DNA of 64,000 bases from Actinomycetota bacterium (lineage in GTDB: Bacteria > Actinomycetota > Acidimicrobiia > Acidimicrobiales > Iamiaceae), in NCBI GenBank assembly GCA_019639075.1, contig JAHBSO010000007.1, forward strand, positions 1 to 64,000, written 5' to 3'. The notes under the pieces were generated by a model that saw nothing but the letters and a program-made list of their open reading frames with translations, was not told the DNA's origin and did no database searches. Numbering within the stretch: position 1 is the stretch's first letter; each line of letters begins with the position of its first letter. The position numbers were made by a program, and so were the translations under genes. Positions 46,100-56,191 of this stretch are shown here, one piece after another.

Positions 46100-48148
46100 A
46101 TGAGCAAGACCACTCCGCACCGTCGCGGCGTCCGCAGCACCCCCACGGCCCCGTCCGGGAACCGCCGTCACCGGTTCGCTCCGGCCGCGCGCATCCTCGT
46201 GCTCGCGGTCGCGGTGCTCGCCGGCCTCCTCGCGGCCTGCAACCCGATCAACGATGCGGCTCGCATCGACCTGCGCGTGCTCGTGCTCGACGACGGCAGC
46301 GTCAACGTCGAGATGCTCCTGGCCGAGCTCGACCTCGAGGGGGTGCCCCACGACGTCATCGACCTGACCGACGGTGGCCGTTCGCCGATCACCCCGGCGC
46401 TGCTCGCCGACGACACCGCCGAGGGCGGGAAGGGCCACGCGTTCTACCAGGGCGTCATCCTGCCGACCCACGCCCCGACCGAGCTGACGGCGACCGAGAT
46501 GTCGAACATCGAGGCCTTCCAGCGCCACTACGGCATCCGGCGGCTGGCGGCCTTCGCCTGGCCCGGCCCCGAGTCGGGCGCCCAGTGGCCGGCCACCGGG
46601 CCGCTCTACGCGGGCTCGCTCGACGGTTCGACCGCCCACACCGCCGCGTCGATCCCGTGGCTCGACGGCCCCATCCCGATCGACGGCGGTTCGTGGGGCG
46701 CGCTCGCCGTGCCGCAGCAGGTCGACGGCAAGAACGTCTTCGAGTCGATCATCACGGTGCCCGTGCCCGGCAGCGGTCAGCAGGCGCCGATCCTCGGCAT
46801 GGCCACGGGCAACGGGCTCGACGAGCTCCAGCTCACGATCACCGGCAACGAGTACCAGGAGTACGCGCGGGTGATCGCTCCCGTCGCCATCGACTACCTG
46901 ACCCGTGGGGTGCACCTCGGCCAGTGGCGGAACTACTTCGCCGTCCACATCGACGACGTGTTCCTCCCCGACGAGCGCTGGAGCACGACCTCCAACTGCA
47001 CCCCGGGCGAGGACTGCCCGACCGGCATCACCACCCCCGAGATCCGCATGACCCCCGCCGAGGTGAGCTCGACCATCGCCTGGCAGAACGCCAACGGCTT
47101 CACGCTCGACCTCGCCTACAACGGCGGTGGCAGCCAGGACGCCCAGGACGACCTCGAGGGACCGGATCCGCTGACCGAGGCGCTCAAGGCGAACGTCGGC
47201 CAGTTCGACTGGATCAACCACACCTACCGGCACGAGTTCCTGGGCTGCATCAAGGACACCTCCGTGCGGCCGTGGCAGTGCCAGCGGACCTTCTTCTTCA
47301 ACCAGATCGTGTGGTTCAGCCAGGCCAACATCCAGTCCGAGCTGAACACCAACATCGCGTGGGCCTCGACCAACGGGATCCCGATCGACCAGACCGAGGT
47401 CGTCACCGGCGAGCACTCGGGCCTGGCCACGCTGCCCCAGCAGCCGATCGACAACCCCAACCTCGTCCCCGCGCTCAACAACTCGCCGATCACCTGGATG
47501 GCGTCGGACGCATCGCGTGAGCACGATCAGCGCCAGGTCGGCCCCGCGCTGACCGTCCCCCGGTACCCGATGAACATCTTCTACAACGTCGCCACGGAGG
47601 CCGAGGAGGTCGACGAGTACAACTGGATCTACACCAGTGCGGCCGACGGGGGCAGCGGCATCTGCGAGACCGATCCGAACAGCACCTGCATCACGCCGCT
47701 CGGACCCGGGGGCTTCGACTCCTACATCGTGCCGACCGAGACCACCATCGCCATGCAGCACGTGCTGCGCAACGATCCCCGGCCGACGTACGCCCACCAG
47801 TCGAACCTGTCCGAGGACCAGGTCCTCCTCCCGGTGCTGTCGTCCATCCTGAACCGGTACAAGGGCATCTACAGCGATTCGGCTCCGATCGTGTCGCCGA
47901 CCATGACCCAATCGGGCACCCTGATCCGGGACATGACCCGGTGGGCCACCGTCGGAGTCGTGCCCGGTTCGCAGGTCACCGCGTACCGCCAGAACGGCCA
48001 GGTGGTCATCAACACCACCGGGTCGGCGGTCGCCGTGCCGCTGACGGTCGGGTTGAACAGCTCCTACGGCGAGAGCTGGGGCGGACGCCGGTCCGGCTGG
48101 ACCACCGTCGCCCCCGGCACACCGTTCGTGGTCGACCTCGGTTCGTGA
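46100..48148 (+). CDS. PelA-like lipoprotein: amidotransferase-like plus polysaccharide deacetylase domain
   Basis: 682 aa. A lipoprotein signal with lipobox LAAC (Cys47) follows a basic N-terminus. Residues 56-270 form an alpha/beta Rossmann-like region (RVLVLDDGSVNVEMLLAELD, GVILPTHAPTELTATEMSNIEAFQRHYG, TITGNEYQEYARVIAPVAIDYL), like the central domain of PelA. From 278 begins a NodB-type deacetylase: AVHIDDVFL (D285, D286) and NHTYRHEF (H374, H378), a DD plus HxxxH metal set. In Pseudomonas, PelA joins a GH114-like hydrolase to this deacetylase; here the hydrolase is a separate gene three positions downstream. Deacetylation of an extracellular amino-sugar polymer is inferred. GAGGAAG precedes the ATG. 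Confidence 0.75.
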   Translation: MSKTTPHRRGVRSTPTAPSGNRRHRFAPAARILVLAVAVLAGLLAACNPINDAARIDLRVLVLDDGSVNVEMLLAELDLEGVPHDVIDLTDGGRSPITPALLADDTAEGGKGHAFYQGVILPTHAPTELTATEMSNIEAFQRHYGIRRLAAFAWPGPESGAQWPATGPLYAGSLDGSTAHTAASIPWLDGPIPIDGGSWGALAVPQQVDGKNVFESIITVPVPGSGQQAPILGMATGNGLDELQLTITGNEYQEYARVIAPVAIDYLTRGVHLGQWRNYFAVHIDDVFLPDERWSTTSNCTPGEDCPTGITTPEIRMTPAEVSSTIAWQNANGFTLDLAYNGGGSQDAQDDLEGPDPLTEALKANVGQFDWINHTYRHEFLGCIKDTSVRPWQCQRTFFFNQIVWFSQANIQSELNTNIAWASTNGIPIDQTEVVTGEHSGLATLPQQPIDNPNLVPALNNSPITWMASDASREHDQRQVGPALTVPRYPMNIFYNVATEAEEVDEYNWIYTSAADGGSGICETDPNSTCITPLGPGGFDSYIVPTETTIAMQHVLRNDPRPTYAHQSNLSEDQVLLPVLSSILNRYKGIYSDSAPIVSPTMTQSGTLIRDMTRWATVGVVPGSQVTAYRQNGQVVINTTGSAVAVPLTVGLNSSYGESWGGRRSGWTTVAPGTPFVVDLGS

Positions 48149-48150
48149 CC

Positions 48151-49608
48151 ATGGGTCGCGGCCGGAAGGGGGCGACCGATCGGTCCGACGTCCTCATGAT
48201 CACCGAGGGCACCTACCCCTACGTCATGGGTGGCGTGAGCACCTGCTGCCACCAGCTGCTCGCCGGGATCCCGGAGCTGCGCTGGGACATCCTCGCCCTC
48301 GTCACCCCGACGCACCGGACCAAGCCCGCCTACGACCTCATCCCGAACGCCCGCCTCCTCCCACCCGTCGTGGTCTGGGAGGAGCGGTCGCGCCTCACCG
48401 TCGCCCGGGCCGACCCGGCCGGGGCATGGGTGCCGGCCACCATCCTCCGCTCCCTCGTCTCGTGGGGTGGCTCGATGGCGCGGCTGACCGAGGCGCTCCT
48501 CTGGTGCCGGAGCAACCCGCGCGACGTGTCGCGGGCGTTCTCGTCCAGTGGGGCCTGGGAGGCTTGGCACGAAGCGGTCGACGACCTGAGCCGCGAGGAC
48601 CACGCCGACGGCGGGCGCTTCCCCGACCTCGACCGCTACCAGTCCGCCGAGCTGTACCGGACGATCCACTGGATCGCCCGCGTCGCGGCGGCCCCGACCC
48701 CGCCAACCCGGGTCCTCCACGTGACCGCCGCCGGCTGGGCCGGGATCCCCGCGATCGTGCACAAGGCCCTGCACGGCACCCCGCTCGTCCTCACCGAGCA
48801 CGGCGTCTACGTGCGCGAGGCGTACCTGGCCTGGAGCAAGCCCGCCATCGACGCCGGGGACCGCACGATCGCCACCCGCGTCGCCCGTGGGCTGGCCCGG
48901 GCCGTCTACCACAGCGCCGACATCGTCGCGCCGGTCACCAACTTCAACGTGACCTGGGAACGGGCCCTCGGCGCGGACGAGCACAAGATCCGTCCGATCC
49001 TCAACGGGATCCGCGTGCCGGAGGGCGAGCCGGCGCAGCCGCCCGGCACGCGCATCGTCACCTCCGTCGGACGGATCGACCCGCTGAAGGACGTGAAGAC
49101 GATGCTGCGGGTCGCCGCGGAGGTCGTCCGGCTCGTCCCGGACTGCACGTTCGTGCACCACGGCCCCGTCGCGCCGGGGCAGGGCGACTACAACGCGGCG
49201 TGCCGCCGCCTGCACAAGGAGCTCGGTCTGGGGGACCGCTTCCGGTTCGAGGGGCCCACCCGGGACCCGCAGGGCGCGGTGCGCAAGGCCGACGTCGTGC
49301 TGCTCACCTCCATCTCCGAAGGCCTGCCCATGGCGGTCCTCGAGGCGATGTCGGAGGCACGACCCGTCGTCGGGACCAACGTCGGTGGCGTCCCCGAGGT
49401 GCTCGGCGGCGTGGGCCTCGTCGCCCCGCCCGGGGCCGTCCACCAGTTGGCCGGCTCGGTGGCGTTCCTCCTGAAGAACCCCGCGACCGCGCACGAGCTG
49501 GGCCTGCTCGGTCGCGAGCGGGTCGCCCAGGACTACGACGGTGGGGCGCACATCGAGGCGTACCGCGACCTGTTCGGGTCCTACCTGTCCCCGGTGGCCG
49601 TGGCGTGA
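48151..49608 (+). CDS. pelF: PelF-like GT4 glycosyltransferase
   Basis: 485 aa. The PelF signature is clear: LMITEGTYPYVMGGVSTCCH at the N-terminus (15-34), HVTAAGWAGIPAIVHKALHG (190-209) with TEHGVYVREAYL next, NGIRVP, SVGRIDPLKDV, and the GT4 Ex7E motif in SISEGLPMAVLEAM (E390, E398). In Pel systems PelF is the cytosolic transferase that polymerises the GalNAc-rich chain from UDP-sugars. A GTG six bases upstream (48145) would overlap the previous stop by GTGA, as at the two later junctions, and may be the true start. Confidence 0.88.
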   Translation: MGRGRKGATDRSDVLMITEGTYPYVMGGVSTCCHQLLAGIPELRWDILALVTPTHRTKPAYDLIPNARLLPPVVVWEERSRLTVARADPAGAWVPATILRSLVSWGGSMARLTEALLWCRSNPRDVSRAFSSSGAWEAWHEAVDDLSREDHADGGRFPDLDRYQSAELYRTIHWIARVAAAPTPPTRVLHVTAAGWAGIPAIVHKALHGTPLVLTEHGVYVREAYLAWSKPAIDAGDRTIATRVARGLARAVYHSADIVAPVTNFNVTWERALGADEHKIRPILNGIRVPEGEPAQPPGTRIVTSVGRIDPLKDVKTMLRVAAEVVRLVPDCTFVHHGPVAPGQGDYNAACRRLHKELGLGDRFRFEGPTRDPQGAVRKADVVLLTSISEGLPMAVLEAMSEARPVVGTNVGGVPEVLGGVGLVAPPGAVHQLAGSVAFLLKNPATAHELGLLGRERVAQDYDGGAHIEAYRDLFGSYLSPVAVA

Positions 49609-50879
49609 GGATCAACGGCCACCAGGCGCTCGCGCTGGTCCGGGCCGACCTCGGCCGCGATCCGCAGGATCCCCTCGAGGCGACGATCTCGCTCGAGAGC
49701 ACGGGCGGCATCGTGGGCCCCACGGCGGTGGACCTGGGCCGGCGGGCCGCGAAGGTGGCCCGTCAGGACGGCGCGCCGCTCGCCCGACGCCAGGACGTGC
49801 GCGACCGCCTGCCGTGGAACGCGCCCGCCGCCGTCGGGCTCGTCTTCATCTCGCTGCTGTGGGCGCACCTGCTCATCATCGGCGGCTCCGACCTCGACCC
49901 GTCGGGCGTGCTCGTGGGCCTGCCCGTCGGCCTCACCCTCGTCGGCTACCTCGACCGTCGCTTCGTCGCCGGCGACGACGGACCCCGCCGCCTCCGGGCC
50001 CGGCTGGGCGAGGTCGGTGTCACCATCGCGGTGGTGTGCCTCGTGGTCGGGTTCGGGCCCGGGGGACAGATCGCCGTCGGGGTGATCCTCGTCCAGGTGT
50101 GCACCACCTTCGCGGCCCGGGTGAACGTGGCCGCTCCGGTGATCACGGTCATCGGTGTGGGCTACGCGTTCGGCACCCTCGGCGACCGACCGATGGTCGC
50201 GGCCTTCGTCTCGCTCGCCGTCGCGCTCGTCATCGTGATCTTCCGGGTGCTCCGGGTGCCGCCCCTCATGGTGCCGCCGAACCGGTTCGCCAGCGCCGTG
50301 CCCCGCGCCGTGGCCGGCCTCGGGCTGGGCCTGCTCACGGTCCCGGTGATCCAGCTCACCACCAGGATGGGCACCTCGCCCCCGCTCATCGTGATCCTGC
50401 CGGCCACGGTGGCCGGGGCCCTCGCGGCGGGCTTCCTCGAGCGCATGTGGCTCGTCGTGGCCGACCTGCTCGACCAGCTTCCGGTCGGCCGCAGGCCCGA
50501 CCGCCAGGTCGGACGGGTCTACGCCCGACTCGTGATCGGCGGGGCGCTCGCCGGCGGCCTGGCCACGGTCCTGCTGTCGTGGGCGGTGTACGCCAACGCG
50601 GCACCCATCCAGGGCCGACGGGGCGTCGAGGCCCTCGTCGTCATGGGGGCGATCGCATCGGTCAGCTACTGGGCGATGGTGCTCCAGGGGGTCGGCGGCG
50701 AACGTCCGGCGGCCATCGGGTTGCTCGCCGCCGGCAGCCTCGCGGTCCTCGGATCGAACCTCGCCGATCGGCCGGCCACCGCGGTCGTGCTTGCGGTCGT
50801 CCTGCTCCACGTCGCCTGGCTCCCGCTGCTCCTGCTGATCCTCCGGGACCCCGAGCGGGTGCTCGCGGCGAAGTTGTGA
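49605..50879 (+). CDS. Polytopic membrane protein in the position of PelG
   Basis: 424 aa. A cytosolic N-terminus of about 85 residues (VRADLGRDPQDPLEATISL..) precedes roughly 11-12 hydrophobic segments, from AAVGLVFISLLWAHLLIIGG to ATAVVLAVVLLHVAWLPLLL. The start overlaps the pelF stop (GTGA), and its own stop overlaps the GH114 gene the same way, so the three are tightly coupled. PelG, the membrane partner of PelF, would be expected here, but I cannot find PelG's N-terminal GIGFELRKL-type motif. It may be a distant or analogous exporter; transporter function is inferred from position and topology. Confidence 0.65.
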   Translation: MRINGHQALALVRADLGRDPQDPLEATISLESTGGIVGPTAVDLGRRAAKVARQDGAPLARRQDVRDRLPWNAPAAVGLVFISLLWAHLLIIGGSDLDPSGVLVGLPVGLTLVGYLDRRFVAGDDGPRRLRARLGEVGVTIAVVCLVVGFGPGGQIAVGVILVQVCTTFAARVNVAAPVITVIGVGYAFGTLGDRPMVAAFVSLAVALVIVIFRVLRVPPLMVPPNRFASAVPRAVAGLGLGLLTVPVIQLTTRMGTSPPLIVILPATVAGALAAGFLERMWLVVADLLDQLPVGRRPDRQVGRVYARLVIGGALAGGLATVLLSWAVYANAAPIQGRRGVEALVVMGAIASVSYWAMVLQGVGGERPAAIGLLAAGSLAVLGSNLADRPATAVVLAVVLLHVAWLPLLLLILRDPERVLAAKL

Positions 50880-51973
50880 ACGGTCGGCCGGGACCCCGTC
50901 TGGCCGGCATCGCAGTCCTCGTCGCCCTCCTCGTCGCCGCATCCACCGTGGCGTGCGCGGCGCGCGGTGAGGTCTCGGCGTCCACGACCACCCGGGACGC
51001 GTCGACTCGTTCGGGTGACGACACGTCGTCCAGCGGATCGTCGACGTCGACGGGGTCCTCCACCACCGGCGCGGGCACCTCGACGACGGGGACGCCGTCG
51101 TCCACGTCGACCGCCGGGAAGGCGGACGACGACGGATCGTCGGGGACCGCCGGGGACGCGGACGGGGGGTCGGGCTCGGGTTCGGGTTCGGGTTCGTCCA
51201 CCGGTCCGACGTCGGGCGGTGGGTCGAGCCCGACCAGCCCCCGCACCACGCCGCCGACCACCGCCGCGCCGACCACCGCCGGACGCATCCCGGCCGGCTC
51301 CTGGCAGTACCAGCTCTCCGGCACGCTGGATCTCGGCGTCGACGCCGCCATCTGGGACGTCGACGGGGACGAGACCACCGCCGCACAGGTGGCGGCGCTC
51401 CACCGCCGGGGCGCCTACGTCATCTGCTACATGAGCGCCGGCAGCTTCGAGGACTGGCGCTCCGACGCGGGCCGGTACCCGTCGTCGGTGCTGGGGCGCG
51501 CCCTCGACGGGTGGCCGGGCGAGCGGTGGGTCGACGTGCGCCGGACCGACGTGCTGCTGCCGATCATCCGGGACCGGATCGCCCGCTGCCGGGCCAAGGG
51601 CTTCGACGCCGTCGAGTTCGACAACGTCGACGGCTACGCCAACGACAGCGGCTTCCCGCTGACCGCCGCCCACCAGCTTCGGTTCAACCGGCTGCTGGCG
51701 GACGCCGCCCACGCCCAGGGCATGCACGCGGCGCTGAAGAACGACGCAGATCAGGTCTCGGCGCTCGTGGGCTCGTTCGACCTCGCCGTGGTCGAGGAGT
51801 GCATCCGCTACGACGAGTGCGACCGCTACCGCCCCTTCACCGCGGCGGGCAAGCCGGTCCTGGTCGTCGAGTACGACGTCGCGGCCGACGTGGTGTGCGC
51901 CCGGGCCAGGACCGACGGGTTCCGCGCGATCGTGAAGGACCTCGACCTCGGGCCCGGCCGGCGCGCCTGTTGA
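50876..51973 (+). CDS. Secreted GH114-type endo-alpha-1,4-polygalactosaminidase-like protein
   Basis: 365 aa. A hydrophobic signal (9-28, with a lipobox-like TVAC) is followed by a Ser/Thr/Gly linker of about 110 residues, including a Ser-Gly dipeptide run, and then a GH114 TIM-barrel domain from about residue 140. The domain has WQYQLSGTLD, AIWDVDGDET, YVICYMSAGSFEDWR, DAVEFDNVDGYAND, AALKNDADQ and VVEECIRYDEC. Acidic residues in DVDGD and EFDNVD fit the GH114 active-site region. The family cleaves alpha-1,4-galactosamine polymers, the chemistry of Pel and galactosaminogalactan, and the PelA N-terminal domain belongs to the same group. The GTG overlaps the preceding stop. Confidence 0.85.
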   Translation: MNGRPGPRLAGIAVLVALLVAASTVACAARGEVSASTTTRDASTRSGDDTSSSGSSTSTGSSTTGAGTSTTGTPSSTSTAGKADDDGSSGTAGDADGGSGSGSGSGSSTGPTSGGGSSPTSPRTTPPTTAAPTTAGRIPAGSWQYQLSGTLDLGVDAAIWDVDGDETTAAQVAALHRRGAYVICYMSAGSFEDWRSDAGRYPSSVLGRALDGWPGERWVDVRRTDVLLPIIRDRIARCRAKGFDAVEFDNVDGYANDSGFPLTAAHQLRFNRLLADAAHAQGMHAALKNDADQVSALVGSFDLAVVEECIRYDECDRYRPFTAAGKPVLVVEYDVAADVVCARARTDGFRAIVKDLDLGPGRRAC

Positions 51974-51979
51974 CGGCGG

Positions 51980-53223
51980 TCAGAGGCGGGCCGTGGCCTT
52001 GAGCCGGAGGTAGGTGGCCACGCAGGCACCGGGGAGCCGCTCGGCGCTCTGGTCGACGACCACGGCCCCGGCGGCCCGCAGGCGTCGAACGACGTCCGCC
52101 CGCTCGTCGAGCAGGTCGCCGGCCACCCCGGCCCGCAGGAGGTCGTCCGCGTTCCTGGGCACGTTCGTGGCCGCCGCGACCAGGTCGGGGTCGACGATCC
52201 CGGCCACCGCGACGACGTGGCGGCGGACCAGGACCGGGAGCGCCGCGAGGAGCGGGGTGGCGGCGGCGCCGTCGAGCACGTCGGTGAACACCATCACCAG
52301 CGCACGCTTGGCCGTGGCGACCTGCTGGAAGGCCGCGTCGTAGTCGCTGTCGACGATCGCCGGGACGACGTCGTCCAGCGAGCGGCACAGGGCGGCGGCA
52401 TCGGCCTTGCGGGGACGCACCACCCGACGCACCCGGTCGTCGAACACCACCGATCCGATCCGGTCCCCGGCCACCTCGGCGACCGCGGCGACCGCGGTGA
52501 GGGCGTCGAGGGCCACGTCGAGCCGCGTGCGATCCCCCACCGGCGAGGCCAGGAGCCGGCCGGCGTCCACCAGGCACCACAGGTCTCGCTCGGTGTCCTC
52601 CCGGTAGGTGTTCACCATGGGGTGCCCGGTCCGCTCGCCGGCCAGCCAGTTCACCCGTCGGATGTCGTCGTCGGGCGTGTACTCGCGGATCGACTCGAAG
52701 TCGGTGCCGAGGCCGAGCGGCCCCCGCCGCATCCCCGGGTCGCGGAACGTCCCGGCCCGGACGGCCAGGGCGATGCGGCGTCCGCCGGGGAGGTCGGTGT
52801 GCGCGGTGGTCGGGGGTGGGTCCGGATGGCGGTGGACCCAGGCTGCGAGCCCGAGCGGACCGGTGGACCGGGTGACCGGCCCGCCGGGGTGGTGGGTGCC
52901 GCGGGTGAGCGCCACGACGGTGCCGGCCAGGGAGCCGGCCGCCTCCGTCGGCTCGACCCTCAGCTCGGCGGTCTGGGGCTGGCGGGTCCGGACGCTGGTG
53001 CCCGGTCGGGCGACGACGTCGACCTCGAACGCCGCGGGCACGCCCCGCACCAGCTCGGCCGGCCATCGCACCTCGACCTCCGGCGGCGAGGCGACCCGCG
53101 TGGCATCGACGACGAACGCCACCAGCACCGCCGCGAGCAGGGCCGCCGCGAGCGCGACCGGCCACACGACCGCCGTGGCCGCGGCGAGCGCGGCCAGGGC
53201 GACCGTCCGACCGGTCGGCGCCA

Positions 53224-53224
<1 letters not shown>
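51980..53224 (-). CDS. DUF58 domain protein
   Basis: 414 aa. Two N-terminal hydrophobic segments (VALAALAAATAVVWPVALAAALLAAVLVAFVV) then a beta-rich region and the DUF58 core GTDFESIREYTPDDDIRRVNW (about 215-235), followed by a von-Willebrand-A-like fold (LWCLVDAGRLL, ALVMVFTDVLD). DUF58 proteins act with MoxR ATPases in envelope assembly or stress. The ATG at 53224 overlaps the moxR stop; a GTG one codon earlier is possible. M. tuberculosis equivalent Rv3693. Confidence 0.87.
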
Positions 53225-54188
<964 letters not shown>

Positions 54189-54192
<4 letters not shown>

Positions 54193-55298
54193 TGGTCGGC
54201 TCCTGGGTGTTCGGACGGGACGGCGACGGGCGGGGAGGACGGGTCGAGGTCGAGCTGGTGGCGGCGGCGCTCGGCGGCCGCCGCGCCGACGTCGAGGGCG
54301 TCGGCCATCGTCGACACCGACGGTGGGGGTTCGGGCGCTCCCGGGACCTGGGGCCCGCCCTCGTCATCGACGAGCGGGTCGACGAGATCCGCCGGGTGCT
54401 GCACCCCTCGCCGCATCGTCGCCGCGACCGCGTCGACGTGATCGCTCCTCGGCGGGCGCAGCTCCCGGCGGGTCGGCTCGGCCGGCCCGAAGCGGGTCCC
54501 GGCGGCCCAGAGCCCGAGCACCAGGGCGACGAGCATCCCGGCCGCCGCCCACTTCCAGCCCGGGGGGACCGCGCCCAGCCCGCCCTCGGCGTAGCCGTGC
54601 GCGGACTCGACGAACACCACCGGCCTGCCGGGGCCGGCGAGCGCCAGGCCGAGGGTCGCGTTGTCCCCCTCGGCCAGGTGGCGGTTGCTGAGCGGGGCGG
54701 CATCGACCAGGGCGAGCAGCCGTCCGTCGCCGACCGGGGCCGTGACGATCGTCGGCCGGCCGTCCGATCCGGCCAGGGGAAGGAGGCCATCGATCCCGAC
54801 CCAACGGTCGGCCCCGTCGCCGACGATGGTCCGGGCCGCGCCGGTGTAGGGCGTCGGCACCCAGACCTGCACCTCGGCGTCGGCGTCGAACGAGTCGACG
54901 TCGACCGCCACGCCGGTGAACGCCTGCACGATGCCCGCGGTGACCGGCCCGGCGACCACGAGGCGCCCGCCGCCGTCGAGGAACCGGCCGAGCGCGGCTC
55001 CCTCGGCCTCGCTGAGCTGCTCGGGGTCGGCGATGACCGCGGTGGCACCGGACGGCAGGTCGGTCGGGCCCACCCGACGACCGAGCCTCGTCACGTCGTG
55101 GCCCGACCGCTCGAGCAGGTCGGCGTAGGCGGCGAGCCCGTCGGCGGCCGTGGCGAACGACGACGACGTCGGACCACCCGGGGAGCTGGGGACGGCATCG
55201 CCGAGCGCGGCGAGCACGACGTTGACCGCGACCACGACCAGCACCACCGAGGCGACGATCCGCTGCGCCCGGCCGAGGGACGACCACCATGCGCTCAC
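54189..55298 (-). CDS. DUF4350 domain membrane protein
   Basis: 369 aa. N-terminal membrane segment ([20 protein letters not shown]), a soluble Rossmann-like DUF4350 region ([50 protein letters not shown]) and a second membrane segment ([18 protein letters not shown]), then a cytosolic Arg/Asp-rich tail. Both ends overlap neighbours by GTGA. It belongs to the MoxR/DUF58 envelope cluster (Rv3691 position); biochemical role unknown. Confidence 0.82.
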
Positions 55299-56191
55299 GG
55301 TCGGACCTTCGTCCCGAGCACCTCGCGCCATCCCCGGACGGCGGCGTCGTCGTCGACGGCCGTCGCCGACCGGCCGCCGTAGACGATCTCCTCGAACGCC
55401 TCGGTGAGCGCGTCCATCACCGGGAGGTCGATCTGGTGGGCCGCGTCGGACGGCGTCGTCTCGGGTCGCAACCGCAGCCGACCGGCCCGCACCAGACGCA
55501 CGAGCCCCGCCTCGTAGCGGAGCCGGACCGCGGCGCCGTGATCGCCGGCCCGACGGGCGTCATCGGCACGCTGCTCCAGGCGGGCGGGGTCGAGGGACGG
55601 GTCGACCAGCAGGCCGGTGCCGGGCGCGCCACCGCCCGCGGCCGTCCTCGTCGCCCGACCCACGAGGTGCAGCACCAGCATGACGAGCCCGGCACCGATC
55701 AGGGCGATGAGGGCCAGGGCCGCGCCCCGGGTGCCCAACACGGGGCTGAGGAGGTCGACACCGGCATCCCACACCGCGACGATCCGTTCGCCCAACCACT
55801 GCAGCGGTCGACGGAACGGCCTCGGGAGGTCGGGTTCGCGGTACTCGTCCTGGTCGAGGACCTGTCCGGCCAGCCGGGAGTCGGCGCCCGGGTCGCCCGT
55901 CGAGCCGGCGGACGACCCCGCATCGAGCGCCTCCGCGAGGTCGGTCAGACGCGCCGAGCGGAAGCGGTCGGGCGCGGTGAGCACCGGGTCGAGATCGACC
56001 GGACGCCCGTCGATCGCGGTGACCCGGCGCAGGTCGTCCAGGGCGAGCGCGTCACCCGCGGCCGCGGCCCGCGCCCGCTGCGCGGCCTCGGCGGCCGACA
56101 CGTCCTCGGCGACGGCCGGCGCGGCCCAGAGCCCGACGACGAGCACCGCGGCGAGCGCGCCCACCAGGGCGCGGGACCTACGACCCGGCAT
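55295..56191 (-). CDS. DUF4129 domain protein
   Basis: 298 aa. A signal or anchor segment (ALVGALAAVLVVGLWAAPAVA, residues 7-27), a periplasmic-side region, a second membrane segment (ALALIALIGAGLVMLVLHLVG) and the C-terminal DUF4129 domain (GDHGAAVRLRYEAGLVRLVRAGRL, ALTEAFEEIVYGGRSA). It lies in the Rv3690 position of the conserved block. The ATG at 56191 is chosen; the gene overlaps the upstream membrane-protein gene by 14 bases. Confidence 0.85.
   Translation of the reverse strand: MPGRRSRALVGALAAVLVVGLWAAPAVAEDVSAAEAAQRARAAAAGDALALDDLRRVTAIDGRPVDLDPVLTAPDRFRSARLTDLAEALDAGSSAGSTGDPGADSRLAGQVLDQDEYREPDLPRPFRRPLQWLGERIVAVWDAGVDLLSPVLGTRGAALALIALIGAGLVMLVLHLVGRATRTAAGGGAPGTGLLVDPSLDPARLEQRADDARRAGDHGAAVRLRYEAGLVRLVRAGRLRLRPETTPSDAAHQIDLPVMDALTEAFEEIVYGGRSATAVDDDAAVRGWREVLGTKVRP

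Noticed and set aside
49605..50879. Direct assignment as pelG
   Set aside because: Position and topology fit, but the PelG N-terminal motif is not visible, so only a positional statement is made.
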